DNA of 64,000 nt from Novipirellula herctigrandis. Lineage in GTDB: Bacteria; Planctomycetota; Planctomycetia; Pirellulales; Pirellulaceae. Under the pieces are notes generated by a model. It searched no databases. It was not told where the DNA came from and saw only the letters and a list, made by a program, of their open reading frames with translations. This document shows positions 1-8,625 of this stretch, piece by piece. Numbering within the stretch: the first letter of the stretch is position 1; every line of letters begins with the position of its first letter. The stretch is taken from contig SJPJ01000001.1 of NCBI GenBank assembly GCA_007859835.1, positions 6,765,260 to 6,829,259 on the forward strand, in the 5' to 3' direction. The translations under genes and the position numbers were made by a program.

Positions 1-388
1 GGGCCTTACCATCAATCGCGACGACATCCAATTCACTCTCGGTACGTTTTCCGGAAAGACGTTTAATCCAACACTCAAAACATCTCTGAAAGGCTGCCGG
101 CTTGAGCGTCATCAAGACTCGTCCGATCGTATCGTGCGATGGAACGCCGCTGGGAAGTTCGAGGCGATTCTTGAGCCACTGCTCATTGCTCTTAGCCCAA
201 ACACCAATCGCTTTAGGGCCTTCCGCGCCCGCGATGACCGCCATGATACTGATCACGATGACGTCACCGAGCAGGTGTCGCTGATTGACATGCGAACGCG
301 GGTCAGGCAATTCGGCAAAGTCTTCGAGGATGCTTTCAACATCAAATTCAATCGCTTTCTTCTTAGCCACAGCAACGCATCCAATCAT
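1..388 (-). CDS. ISAs1-family transposase, N-terminal part
   Basis: Cut-and-paste transposase, seen only as its first ~129 residues because the window ends. Translation from the ATG at 388 gives the DDE_Tnp_1-associated domain of ISAs1 transposases: ELPDPR near residue 26, the segment around VIAGAEGPKAIGVWAK, then IPSHDTIGRVL-type sequence (here VPSHDTIGRVL), and VVAIDGKA at the edge, which begins the catalytic domain with its first acidic residue. No lesion is visible in this part. A GTG six codons downstream is an alternative start. It differs clearly in sequence from the ISAs1 copy at 3947-5260, so the two are not recent duplicates. Confidence 0.85.
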   Translation of the reverse strand, partial: MIGCVAVAKKKAIEFDVESILEDFAELPDPRSHVNQRHLLGDVIVISIMAVIAGAEGPKAIGVWAKSNEQWLKNRLELPSGVPSHDTIGRVLMTLKPAAFQRCFECWIKRLSGKRTESELDVVAIDGKA

Positions 389-479
389 TGTTTGGAGAAC
401 ACAAATTCAACAAGAACAATGATCGCAAAATTAACTCGACCGCGCTACCCCAGTCTACCTAAAGTGCGCGTCGGCCCTG
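1..479 (-). mobile_element. ISAs1-family insertion sequence, truncated by window edge
   Basis: The minus strand carries an ISAs1-type transposase gene that runs off the left edge. Its upstream flank ends in CAGGGCCGACGC (complement, from 479), and CAGGG is also the terminal sequence of the second ISAs1-like element near 3947 and 5260. I therefore infer that the outer end lies at 479. The other end is outside the window, so length and target duplication cannot be judged. Confidence 0.6.
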
Positions 480-556
480 AGGTGAAGTCGCGAATAGCAA
501 CCTCGAGTAAAGGCATAAGCTTCCCTCTATCACTTCCAGCGTTGCCATAAGACTAG

Positions 557-1474
557 GCACTGTTTAACAAACTGATCTGGCGAGATTTGAACGCATTCGG
601 CAGCTTCCCGGAGTACCTACCAAAGTGCTCCAAGGAGGAAGCCAAATGCTCCGACATCGTCTCACAGACCGAGAGTTCAATGCAATCCGTCATCTGCTGC
701 CAAAACGAAGAAAAAATCAATCCGGTCGACCATGGACCGAACACCGATGCGTCATCGATGGGGTTCTTTGGATACTCAAAACGGGCAATCCGTGGAGGGA
801 ACTCCCAGACGAGTTGGGCAAGTGGCAAACGGTTTACGCTCGCTTTCAACGATGGACCAATGAGGGGCTTTGGGACAGGATTTACACTACGCTCTTGAAA
901 AGAATCGATGCCCTGGACAAGATCGACCGTACGCTGTGGAGTGTCGATGGGAGTGTAGTCCGTGCGCATCGATGTGCCTCAGGAATGATCCCCCAAAGCG
1001 AAGAAAACGACGAATTGAACGCCCTGGGCCAGTCTCGCGGAGGCTATTCGACCAAGATTCACGTGCTTTGTGACGGTAATGGGACACTGCTAGCGATCAC
1101 CGTCACAGGTGGTCAGCTTCATGAATCAACCGAGTTTGAGAACTTGATTGCAAACTGCGAACTGAGTCTGCATCGATATGGCCGTCGCCCCGACGCGATC
1201 GCAGGAGATAAAGGCTACAGTTCCAAAGCCATTCGGCAAAGCATTCGGGACCGTCTCATTGAGCCGATAATCGCATCACGATCGAACGAGTCACCCAACG
1301 AAGACTTTGATCGCGAAGCGTATCGCCGCCGAAACATTGTCGAACGCTTGATCGGCTGGTTAAAAGAATCACGCCGAGTGGCAACTCGCTATGATAAATT
1401 GACCTGTTCGTACCTCGCATTTGTTCAACTCGCCGCCATGCGGCGAATCCTAAAACTACTTTGATATACAGTTC
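557..1474 (+). mobile_element. Intact IS5-type insertion sequence, 918 bp
   Basis: Imperfect terminal inverted repeats are visible: GCACTGTTTAACAAA at 557-571 and, on the complement from 1474, GAACTGTATATCAAA (12 of 15 match). CTAG lies directly outside both ends (553-556 and 1475-1478), which fits the 4-bp CTAG-type target duplication of IS5-group elements. The single transposase ORF fills the element. All parts needed for activity appear present. Confidence 0.8.
646..1464 (+). CDS. IS5-family transposase
   Basis: DDE transposase that mobilises the surrounding IS. The N-terminal DUF4096-like region (GRPWTEH, GNPWRELPDELGKWQTVY) is followed by the DDE_Tnp_1 catalytic domain. Putative catalytic residues are D in SVDGSVVRAH, D in AGDKGYSS and E in NIVERLIGWLK. 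The reading frame is open further upstream to 625, but the ATG at 646 is preceded by a strong ribosome-binding site (AAGGAGGAA, 632-640, five bases before the start), which decides the start. About 272 residues in one frame, a usual size for single-ORF IS5 relatives. It is uninterrupted, so probably functional. Confidence 0.92.
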   Translation: MLRHRLTDREFNAIRHLLPKRRKNQSGRPWTEHRCVIDGVLWILKTGNPWRELPDELGKWQTVYARFQRWTNEGLWDRIYTTLLKRIDALDKIDRTLWSVDGSVVRAHRCASGMIPQSEENDELNALGQSRGGYSTKIHVLCDGNGTLLAITVTGGQLHESTEFENLIANCELSLHRYGRRPDAIAGDKGYSSKAIRQSIRDRLIEPIIASRSNESPNEDFDREAYRRRNIVERLIGWLKESRRVATRYDKLTCSYLAFVQLAAMRRILKLL

Positions 1475-1665
1475 CTAGGCTCGCATGGATCGATCACCAC
1501 TATGCAGGCTGTATTCTTCAGACAACCAATTCAACCTTTTCGATTTTTTATTTGCCGTTGAACCCAAAAACATCCAGCTTAGCAATTTTGTACTTCGTAT
1601 GTTCGCTGATATACTATATGCCGCTTCACGGCCTAAGACAAAATGCAATTGTTTAATGGCCTAAT

Positions 1666-3672
1666 ATGAGAAAAAAACACTATCGCGCTGACATTGATGG
1701 ATTGCGCGCAGTGGCAGTTGTTGGCGTTATTCTCTTTCATGCGAACATTGGTTTAGCAGGTGGGTACGTTGGGGTTGACGTTTTCTTTGTGATCTCAGGC
1801 TATCTAATCACACAAATTATTGCACGTGAAACTAATGAGGAGCGGTTTTCGCTGCAGCGATTTTGGGTGCGACGAATCAGGCGGATTTTGCCTGCTGCGG
1901 GTCTGGTGGTGCTCACCACATTTCTGACAGGACTGATTGTTTTGGAGCCTCGGGCGTTGATTGGGCTTGGCAAATCGGGAGTATCCTATTCGCTAATGAT
2001 CGCCAATCTGTTCTTCTACCACTCTAGTGGATACTTTTCCGAATCTGCTGAGTTGCAGCCTCTGCTTCACACATGGTCGCTTTCGGTCGAAGAACAATTC
2101 TATGTCGTACTTCCTCTGACGCTAGTGTTTGTGTTGCGTCGCCAGCCGAAGTGGGCTTTTCCTTTGTTAAGTGTTGCTGCCGTCGTCTCATTTCTGTTAA
2201 GCGTGAGCCAACTTAATGCAAATCCTTCAGCCGCGTTCTATTTGCTGCCTTCTCGTGCCTGGGAATTGCTTGCTGGCGCGTTGCTAGCGATTGGTGGGTG
2301 CCGACTAACGCTAGGCAGGTCGACAAATGAAATACTTGCCGTTATCGGTTTAGGTTCGATCGTGTATTCGATGTTGTATTACACCCAAGCCACTCCATTT
2401 CCAGGACTGGCTGCAGTGTTGCCGGTCGCTGGGGCCACGCTCTTAATTGCCACCAACATGCACCAGACTACTTTTGTGGGGCAGTTGCTTTCCCGAAAAC
2501 TGCTAGTGGGGGTCGGGCTGATTAGCTACTCCCTTTATCTTTGGCACTGGCCTGTGTTGGTGTTTTGCCGCCACTTGTTTGTTGATGAAAGCGTGCATGT
2601 CACGGGGGCTGCGTTGATGCTTACGGCGGTTCTTTCATATTTATCTTGGCGATTTGTTGAGACTCCGTTCCGGGACTCGCAACGTCTCCGAACACCTGCG
2701 GCAGCATTCCGGTTTGCGGCGACAGTCACGGCAATCGTTGGTGGGGCAGGGTTACTGTTTATACTTCAACGCGGGCTTCCCCGCCGCTTTAATGAACCCT
2801 CGCTTGCGATTATTGAAGATATCGTATGGACAGGAAGCGAATACCAAGAAGAAACTTCATCAGGCGTTCCCATCGGCGTCGAACGAACAGGCATCACTTG
2901 CCCCGATTTCGTGCTTTGGGGCGACAGCCATGGCATGGCTGTTTCCGCTTTGGTGGACAAATTGGCCAAGGAAGGCAACTTAAGTGGCAACGCCCTGTTA
3001 AGTAGCGGTCTGCCACCTGTGACTGGGCTGTGGAAACCGTTAAAAGGACTAACGCGTGAAATATCAACCACGTCCCTTAACCAATCACGCTATGACTGGA
3101 TCGTGAATTGTGGCGTCAAGCATGTAGTGCTAGTCGCCCGTTGGGAGTCAATGATCGACGGGCTCCATGATGCGGAGATCAATGAGCGGACTGGCAAAGT
3201 ACGCAACTATTCTATGGTTGTTGACCGCCCGGGATTAGTGCCGTCACATGATGTCAGTCAAAGAGCGTTGAAAAGCCAGCTCACTCAGATGGTAAAGCGG
3301 TTAGCAATGCATGAGGTGAAGGTCTGGTTGGTCTTGCAGGTGCCAGCCGCAAGCCAGGCAAACGTAGCGAGGGATTTTTTCTTAATAAATCGTTTCCCGA
3401 GCTTGAACCAAAGAAGCATCCAGTTGGATACACGGAAAGCTGATTATCAACAGCGGCGAGCAGAGACAGTGGAATTACTCGCCAGCATTCAATCGGAAAA
3501 CCTTGAAATTGTTGACCCGATTGATGCTTTCTATGGCACCAATAAGCGGCTTCGGCTGTATGGCGAACGCTCGTACTACCGCGATGAAGATCATCTCACT
3601 CGCCCAGGTGCCGAATTTTTCCTTCGATCGGTATACGAAGATATTTTCTCTCGAATTCATGAGCAGGACTAG
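1666..3672 (+). CDS. Acyltransferase 3 / SGNH fusion (OafA-like O-acetyltransferase)
   Basis: Integral membrane enzyme predicted to O-acetylate a cell-surface or exported glycan. Residues ~5-350 form the acyltransferase 3 domain with many membrane segments; it opens with RADIDGLRAV and contains the R-x10-H motif (arginine in LRAV, histidine in ILFH) typical of OafA/YrhL proteins. The C-terminal ~270 residues are an SGNH-like domain, with GDSHG near residue 418 and DEDH near 641 as the nucleophile and Asp-His blocks. The length of 668 is usual for these fusions. It is separated from the exopolysaccharide cluster at 5.9 kb by broken IS elements, so it was probably part of that cluster before the insertions. 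The substrate is not deducible. Confidence 0.9.
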   Translation: MRKKHYRADIDGLRAVAVVGVILFHANIGLAGGYVGVDVFFVISGYLITQIIARETNEERFSLQRFWVRRIRRILPAAGLVVLTTFLTGLIVLEPRALIGLGKSGVSYSLMIANLFFYHSSGYFSESAELQPLLHTWSLSVEEQFYVVLPLTLVFVLRRQPKWAFPLLSVAAVVSFLLSVSQLNANPSAAFYLLPSRAWELLAGALLAIGGCRLTLGRSTNEILAVIGLGSIVYSMLYYTQATPFPGLAAVLPVAGATLLIATNMHQTTFVGQLLSRKLLVGVGLISYSLYLWHWPVLVFCRHLFVDESVHVTGAALMLTAVLSYLSWRFVETPFRDSQRLRTPAAAFRFAATVTAIVGGAGLLFILQRGLPRRFNEPSLAIIEDIVWTGSEYQEETSSGVPIGVERTGITCPDFVLWGDSHGMAVSALVDKLAKEGNLSGNALLSSGLPPVTGLWKPLKGLTREISTTSLNQSRYDWIVNCGVKHVVLVARWESMIDGLHDAEINERTGKVRNYSMVVDRPGLVPSHDVSQRALKSQLTQMVKRLAMHEVKVWLVLQVPAASQANVARDFFLINRFPSLNQRSIQLDTRKADYQQRRAETVELLASIQSENLEIVDPIDAFYGTNKRLRLYGERSYYRDEDHLTRPGAEFFLRSVYEDIFSRIHEQD

Positions 3673-4008
3673 TCAGCGACGGATGGCCACTTGAGCCTCC
3701 GTCTAATGTTCCTTGTTTTGCCTCTAATGGATGTAGAAAGCTTTGGAAGTTGAATTTGCATTTTCAACGAGGGGAGATTTGTCATGACAAAAAAACGACG
3801 AACTTTTGCAGCAGGTCAAAAAGCGGCATGCCCCGCAGGCACCTCTGAGACAAAATGTCGGTTGAGAGCGTTTCCTATAGAGTAGAGAATTCAACTCAGC
3901 CAGATTTAGCAATGAATTGCGCTAATCCTCGTTCTGGCCGGTGGAGCAGGGCAATCCCATTCGGTGTCGTTAGGAACAATGATTGCGTAGCAGTTGGTTT
4001 CGTCAAGT

Positions 4009-4032
4009 AAGCAAGCGGTTTGCTTGCTTTTA
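4009..4032 (+). terminator. Hairpin with T-run inside the IS left end
   Basis: AAGCAAGC (4009-4016) pairs perfectly with GCTTGCTT (4022-4029) across a five-base loop, and the stem runs into a short T stretch. It lies ~55 bp upstream of the transposase start. It could act as a weak terminator that limits read-through from neighbouring genes into the transposase. This is inferred from structure alone. Confidence 0.4.
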
Positions 4033-4083
4033 TATGGAACCCATTCGGCGTTTTCGCCGAACATTGCCCCAACGAGGATTGTA

Positions 4084-5240
4084 ATGTTGACAACTTCACC
4101 GGTCATTTTTACAACGTTTCAAAGTTTACCCGATCCGAGAGTTGACGGTGGCAACAAGCAACACTCGCTTTACGAGATTGTTGTCATCACCCTCTGTGCC
4201 ACCATTTGCGGTGCCGAATCTTGGACCGATGTCGAGCGATTTGGATGGGAGAAAATGGATTGGTTCAAATCGTTCCTCAAGCTGGAAAATGACATCCCTT
4301 CGCACGATACGATCGGGCGTGTTTTGCGGCCTTGGACACTGCAGCATTCAATGTCTGCTTGCAAGACTGGATCGAGCACCTACAACTGGAACTCCAAGGC
4401 CAAGGCATCCACATCGACGGCAAGACCGTGAGACACAGTTTTGATGCTGCTACCAACCGCCAGTCGTTACATCTGGTCAGTGCGTGGGCGGATGGATTGA
4501 GCATTTGCCTTGGCCAAGTTGCAACTGACGAAAAGTCGAACGAGATCACTGCGGTGCCGATGCTGCTGGAGCTACTCGAAATTCGCGGTGCCGTTGTCAC
4601 TTTGGATGCGATGAATTGCCAACGCAAAACGATTGCGAAGATTCGCGACAAACAAGCCGACTACGTGATCACTGTGAAGAAGAACCAAGAGGCCTTGTAC
4701 GAAGAAATTGAAAAAGCATTTCTGGAGTTCGGCGAGGACAACTATCAGAGTCGACAATGTCGCTCACAACAAACCAAACGAACCACGCGAGGACGCATTG
4801 AAGAGCGAATCGTGACGGTTGCGGCCGCGCCACGATCATTGAAGGACTCGGGACGCTGGGCGGATATGGCCACGATTGGGATGGTGCACCGGCATCGCGA
4901 ACCCGATCCGAAAAGCCAAAGCAGCAAACCGATCAAGGAGTCCGACCGCGTCACGTTCTTTATTAGTAGTTTGCCACCAAAAGCGAAGTTGGTCGCATCG
5001 TACGTCAACAATCACTGAACCGTCGAGAATCAGCTTCACTGGACGCTTGATGTAACTTTTACAGAGGATGCCAGTCGCCTACGCAAAGGCAACGGACAAG
5101 AAATCATGGGCGGGTTCTGTCGTTTGGCTTTATCGATACTGAAGCGGGACACTTCGCTGAAGAAAGAGAGCATTCGCGGCAAACGCCTGATCGCGGGATG
5201 GAATAATCACGCACTATCTGCAATTATTGCCGGAAGTTAG
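4084..5240 (+). pseudogene. ISAs1-family transposase, frameshifted and with internal stop
   Basis: Translation from ATG 4084 gives LPDPRV, ICGAESWTDVERFG and IPSHDTIGRVLR, then loses homology. Family sequence resumes in another frame as LDTAAFNVCLQDWIEH, IHIDGKT and VVTLDAMNCQ. Adding one G near 4329 (CGGCC to CGGGCC) would restore GRVLRALDTAAF, so a single-base deletion is the likely lesion. At 5016-5018 a TGA stands where the family has tryptophan or similar in the NHW-x-VEN segment; the same frame then continues through VENQLHWTLDVTF to a natural stop at 5240. With two independent lesions this copy cannot make full transposase. Confidence 0.88.
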
Positions 5241-5276
5241 TGACCAAAGCGAATGCCCTGGGGCTAGCCCGGCCAG

Positions 5277-5627
5277 ATGAAACCCCGATTTTCTCACTGC
5301 GGTTGGTACAGAAAAGGGGAGCAGGTCATAGTTTTAATGCAATCCGAAATCGGCTTCCCTGGCACCGAAAAACAGCGTGGACGCCCGTGCATGGACCACA
5401 GAACAATCATTAACGGAATCATGTGGATAGTCAGAACCGGCTCTCCATGGCGGGATCTGCCCGCTGAGTTTGGGGAATGGCAGACCGTCTACACACGCTT
5501 TCGGCGATGGACTAATGAAGATCTCTTGACACGGAAGCAGGACACGTCGAAATCGAGTTTGAAGAGCATGCGAAAAGCAGCCGGCTGGAACACTGACTTT
5601 TTCGAAAAACTCCTATTCGGAGCTTGA
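5277..5627 (+). pseudogene. IS5-type transposase fragment
   Basis: The central part of this frame (about 5365-5529) matches the N-terminal region of IS5 transposases: RGRPCMDH, IMWIVRTGSPWRDLPAEF, GEWQTVYTRF and RRWTNE. It parallels the intact element at 557-1474 but is clearly a different copy. After WTNEDLL the homology ends and no catalytic domain follows, so it is a remnant. The flanks of the frame, before GTEKQRG and after LLTRK, show no family similarity. Confidence 0.75.
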
Positions 5628-5890
5628 TTTTGATGCGATGGCCGTGAGTATAACCTAATAATATAGGTGAGGCAGGGGGGTGTCGGCTGCAGTCTTTAAG
5701 CCGCAAACTCAAGCACTTCGATTTCACAATGGTCATTGATCCATGATAGTTAGCACTGGTTTGTTGTGCCTGCAGAAAAAGTCGCATCCTTGCACTGGAT
5801 TTGAATAAATGCGGGGTTTTATATCAGCAACACCCAGGTCATTCCTTTTCTTCGATCAGAACGCTGTAGCAAACTTGGCATACGATAATA

Positions 5891-7189
5891 GTGACTTGTT
5901 CAAAAAAATTACTCGTTCTCTCAACGACTTTCTTTCCCGACCCAAATGTTGGTGCTATTCGGATGACTGAATGGTGCCGACACCTCGCACCAATGGGTTG
6001 GGACATCAAGGTTTTGTGTCGGCATTATGGATACACAGCGTCGCAATCTAACCTTTCATCGGAAGTTTCATCTGGCGTGGATGTACAATATCTCGGGCCT
6101 AGAAGGAAGCAGGCAATAAGTGATGAGGCAGCCAGGCAGAGTGTATTGAAGTCATTCATACGTAAATTTTCATTATCCTTTGCTGGGAAAATTTGCGTTC
6201 CCGACGTTTTAATCTGGAAACAGCACCAAATTGCTAGCCGTGCACTCGAAATTGCAAATGCTTTTTCTCCAGATGTGATTTTGTCATCCAGTCCTCACCA
6301 CTCGATCCATTGGCTTGGTCGTTTTTTGTCTTCTAGGCTAGGTAAACCTTGGGTTGCAGACTTTCGAGATCCTTACACTATTGACAAAAGGTTTTGTCCC
6401 CAAAGTAGATTTTCAGTAACTCGGCCTTTGCATAGGAGCTTTGAGAATCGCATATATAAAAATGCGGCACTTATCACTCATGCGATTCCCATTCATGGAC
6501 GATGGGCGAGATATCGTTGGGCTGGCCAGAGAAGTAAAATTAAAATCGTAACGAACGGGATTCCTGATTTTTTGCTTGCAAACAAATCTACTCGGCAAAA
6601 CGCCAACACTATTATGATTTGTTCACCTTCTCGGCTTTCACCTTTGATGGTTTCTTACCTAGCTATGATTGCGGAAGCTAGAAGAGGTGAATGTCGCCTT
6701 GAATACCAAATATTCGACAATGAGCCTACTGACATTTGCTCCCTTCAAGCCATTAGCGGCAACGCTTTTGTATTTCGTGGCCGATGCTCGCATAAAGAAA
6801 CACTAAGAACGATTGCAGATGCCGATGTCCTTATTGGCTTCTTGTCTGATGAACGAAGGCTTGGCTTGGGTCTGAGTTCGAAACTATTTGAGTTTGTTGC
6901 AAGTGGCAAACCGATCATCAATGTTAACTCAACAAGATCGGATCGACTTTTCCTAAAGAGTGTGCCTTGGGCAATTGAACTTTCCGACCCTGATTTCGCA
7001 AGCTTCTCATGTGCCATTGGAAAGTGCATTGAGGAACGCCCACGACCATCGGAAACGTGGCTCGTTGGTTTTCAGTCCGAATATTCGAGGTCAAACCAAG
7101 TTAAAAAAATTGATTTCTTTTTGCGTAATTTGTTCCCAAGGCACAATGGGGGCGATCAAGAAAAAACGCGTGCTTTGGACGCGATTTGA
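5891..7189 (+). CDS. Glycosyltransferase family 4 protein
   Basis: Probable GT4 enzyme adding a sugar to a lipid-linked or growing exopolysaccharide chain at the inner face of the membrane. The N-terminal half starts with LLVLSTTFFPDPNVGAIRM, the usual first strand and donor/acceptor loop, followed by WCRHLAPMGWDIKVL. The C-terminal half has GLGLSSKLFEFVASGKPII (near residue 327), equivalent to the nucleotide-sugar binding helix of GT4 proteins. The start is a GTG at 5891; no better ATG lies upstream. It opens a run of same-strand polysaccharide genes. Base composition is visibly more AT-rich than the gmd or wecB genes downstream. Donor and linkage are unknown. Confidence 0.85.
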   Translation: MTCSKKLLVLSTTFFPDPNVGAIRMTEWCRHLAPMGWDIKVLCRHYGYTASQSNLSSEVSSGVDVQYLGPRRKQAISDEAARQSVLKSFIRKFSLSFAGKICVPDVLIWKQHQIASRALEIANAFSPDVILSSSPHHSIHWLGRFLSSRLGKPWVADFRDPYTIDKRFCPQSRFSVTRPLHRSFENRIYKNAALITHAIPIHGRWARYRWAGQRSKIKIVTNGIPDFLLANKSTRQNANTIMICSPSRLSPLMVSYLAMIAEARRGECRLEYQIFDNEPTDICSLQAISGNAFVFRGRCSHKETLRTIADADVLIGFLSDERRLGLGLSSKLFEFVASGKPIINVNSTRSDRLFLKSVPWAIELSDPDFASFSCAIGKCIEERPRPSETWLVGFQSEYSRSNQVKKIDFFLRNLFPRHNGGDQEKTRALDAI

Positions 7190-7257
7190 TAACCTAGCTG
7201 TTTCGAACACAATCACAACTGCTTTCCAGCAACAAAAAATATACCCATGATCTTAAT

Positions 7258-8604
7258 GTGTTTGTAGCCCAACTGCTTTTCGTCTTTTCCATTCTCTTTA
7301 TTGCATGGTGCGTTCATGAAATTGTTACACCATTTCTGCGTCAGCAAGCTCATCTTCTACGTTTTTATACATTGTTCTTGTCTGGATCAATCGTATTCGT
7401 TGGAGTGGCGGCGATAGATGTTGCGCTCAATCCGCGTGCCTTTCTGTTGAACCACATATTGCCGAATATAAGCGAAGAATCCTTTTACCTCTTTATGTTG
7501 GCGGTATTAGTATTTTTCACCGTAATGAGATTCTCGTACAAGCGCGCGTTGAACCGATCTAGGCTTCCGGCAAAAATTTTCGGGTTCTTTCCTGGCGAGA
7601 GTGATAGGGCAAAACGTGTTTTGTTTTGGTTTTTTGCTACCGTTGTTGTTTTGTCTTTCTTCGCATCGGTTCACCCTATTCTTGGTTACCTTTCGGCGAT
7701 CGCGAGTTTTAATTGCATTGTATTGATGACCGTTTTGGTCGTACATGAAGTGATCGTGCGGCAAAAGACTGAGCACTGGATTACCTTTCTTGTGGTTTTT
7801 ACCGTCTGCTTGGTGTTGTCTATGACGCGGGGTTCAGGCAGGAGAGACATGGTCGCCTGTCTTTCCACGATTCCAGTTGTTATCTATTTTTATCGCGCCC
7901 GAGTTTTGCACCCTCCAAGAGTAATTAGGAATGTCGCCATCCTCGGTATAGTGAGCATTCTTGTGCTCAACGGCTATTCGGGATTGCGATATCGTGCCAA
8001 GAATACAGGCGCAAAAATAGACCTTTCGTATCACCTTGAGACGCTTCGTTCGCTTCCGATGTATTGTCTCCTGCCACCCGATGCGAATCAAAGTTTCGGA
8101 CAGGGTGCGGTCAGGCTTTCAATGGTTTGTATCGAGAAGTTTGAGTTGCGTGAATCAAGAGTTTTTGAGCAAAAGCCGTTCTTTAATACCTACTATGTTC
8201 TTGGCAATCCAATTCCTCGTTTTTTGTGGGATGACAAACCGGAAGCGCTTGGCCACACTTTGCCAAGAGATCTCGGTTTTTGGTCCACAGGCTACGTTAA
8301 TGTAGGGCCCGGTATCGTCGGCCACTTTTTCCACGAAGGTGGGCTTTTTTTCGCTGTTTTTTACGGTTGGATTTTTGGCTACTTTTTGGGGGTGTTCGAC
8401 GATCTGCTCCGCTACGGTGAGCGGCATCCTCTCGTACTCGGTTTGTTATGCACTACGGCCGGGCAGTTTGTTGGTTTCTCTCGGGGTGATATTGGCGTAT
8501 TTGGTGTACATATTATTGCTAGCTGTGTTACGGTGGGTTTCGTTTGCTTTTTTTGCTATTTGATCGGTCTTCCGAGTGTTTCGCATGACACGCGAAACCG
8601 TTAA
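7258..8604 (+). CDS. Wzy-like polysaccharide polymerase (membrane protein)
   Basis: Multi-spanning membrane protein of 448 residues with about ten or more hydrophobic segments and no soluble domain. The segment GNPIPRFLWDDKPEALG (around residue 320) followed by the GHFFHEGG region is the large periplasmic loop and return helix pattern typical of O-antigen/exopolysaccharide polymerases. It would join repeat units on the outer face of the inner membrane. The start is taken as GTG 7258, since the nearby ATG at 7247 is out of frame and stops quickly. Position between glycosyltransferase genes supports the role. Wzy proteins diverge strongly, so the call rests on topology, the motif and context. 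Confidence 0.78.
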   Translation: MFVAQLLFVFSILFIAWCVHEIVTPFLRQQAHLLRFYTLFLSGSIVFVGVAAIDVALNPRAFLLNHILPNISEESFYLFMLAVLVFFTVMRFSYKRALNRSRLPAKIFGFFPGESDRAKRVLFWFFATVVVLSFFASVHPILGYLSAIASFNCIVLMTVLVVHEVIVRQKTEHWITFLVVFTVCLVLSMTRGSGRRDMVACLSTIPVVIYFYRARVLHPPRVIRNVAILGIVSILVLNGYSGLRYRAKNTGAKIDLSYHLETLRSLPMYCLLPPDANQSFGQGAVRLSMVCIEKFELRESRVFEQKPFFNTYYVLGNPIPRFLWDDKPEALGHTLPRDLGFWSTGYVNVGPGIVGHFFHEGGLFFAVFYGWIFGYFLGVFDDLLRYGERHPLVLGLLCTTAGQFVGFSRGDIGVFGVHIIASCVTVGFVCFFCYLIGLPSVSHDTRNR

Positions 8605-8625
8605 CTGCTTCGTTGGATTTAGGTT

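Larger units (their letters stand above)
3947..5260 (+). mobile_element. Decayed ISAs1-family insertion sequence
   Basis: The ends are CAGGGCAATCCCATTCGG at 3947 and, on the complement from 5260, CAGGGCATTCGC; both begin with CAGGG like the element at the left edge. The 1.3-kb span holds one transposase gene that is broken twice. I see no convincing target duplication outside the ends. The adjoining truncated IS5 fragment suggests this was a repeated insertion site. Confidence 0.65.

Noticed and set aside
134-550. Plus-strand open frame of 138 codons at the left edge
   Set aside because: It is the shadow of the minus-strand ISAs1 transposase; only the minus frame gives recognisable protein motifs.
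553-969. Minus-strand frame of 138 codons
   Set aside because: It overlaps the IS5 transposase and inverted repeat; no motifs, so it is an antisense shadow.
3724-3912. Minus-strand 62-codon frame with several cysteines
   Set aside because: No signal peptide, no family resemblance and no ribosome-binding site that stands out; it lies in IS-flanking sequence.
1-5260. Two ISAs1 elements as a composite transposon carrying the acyltransferase
   Set aside because: The two transposases differ strongly in sequence, so they are unlikely to move the segment together.
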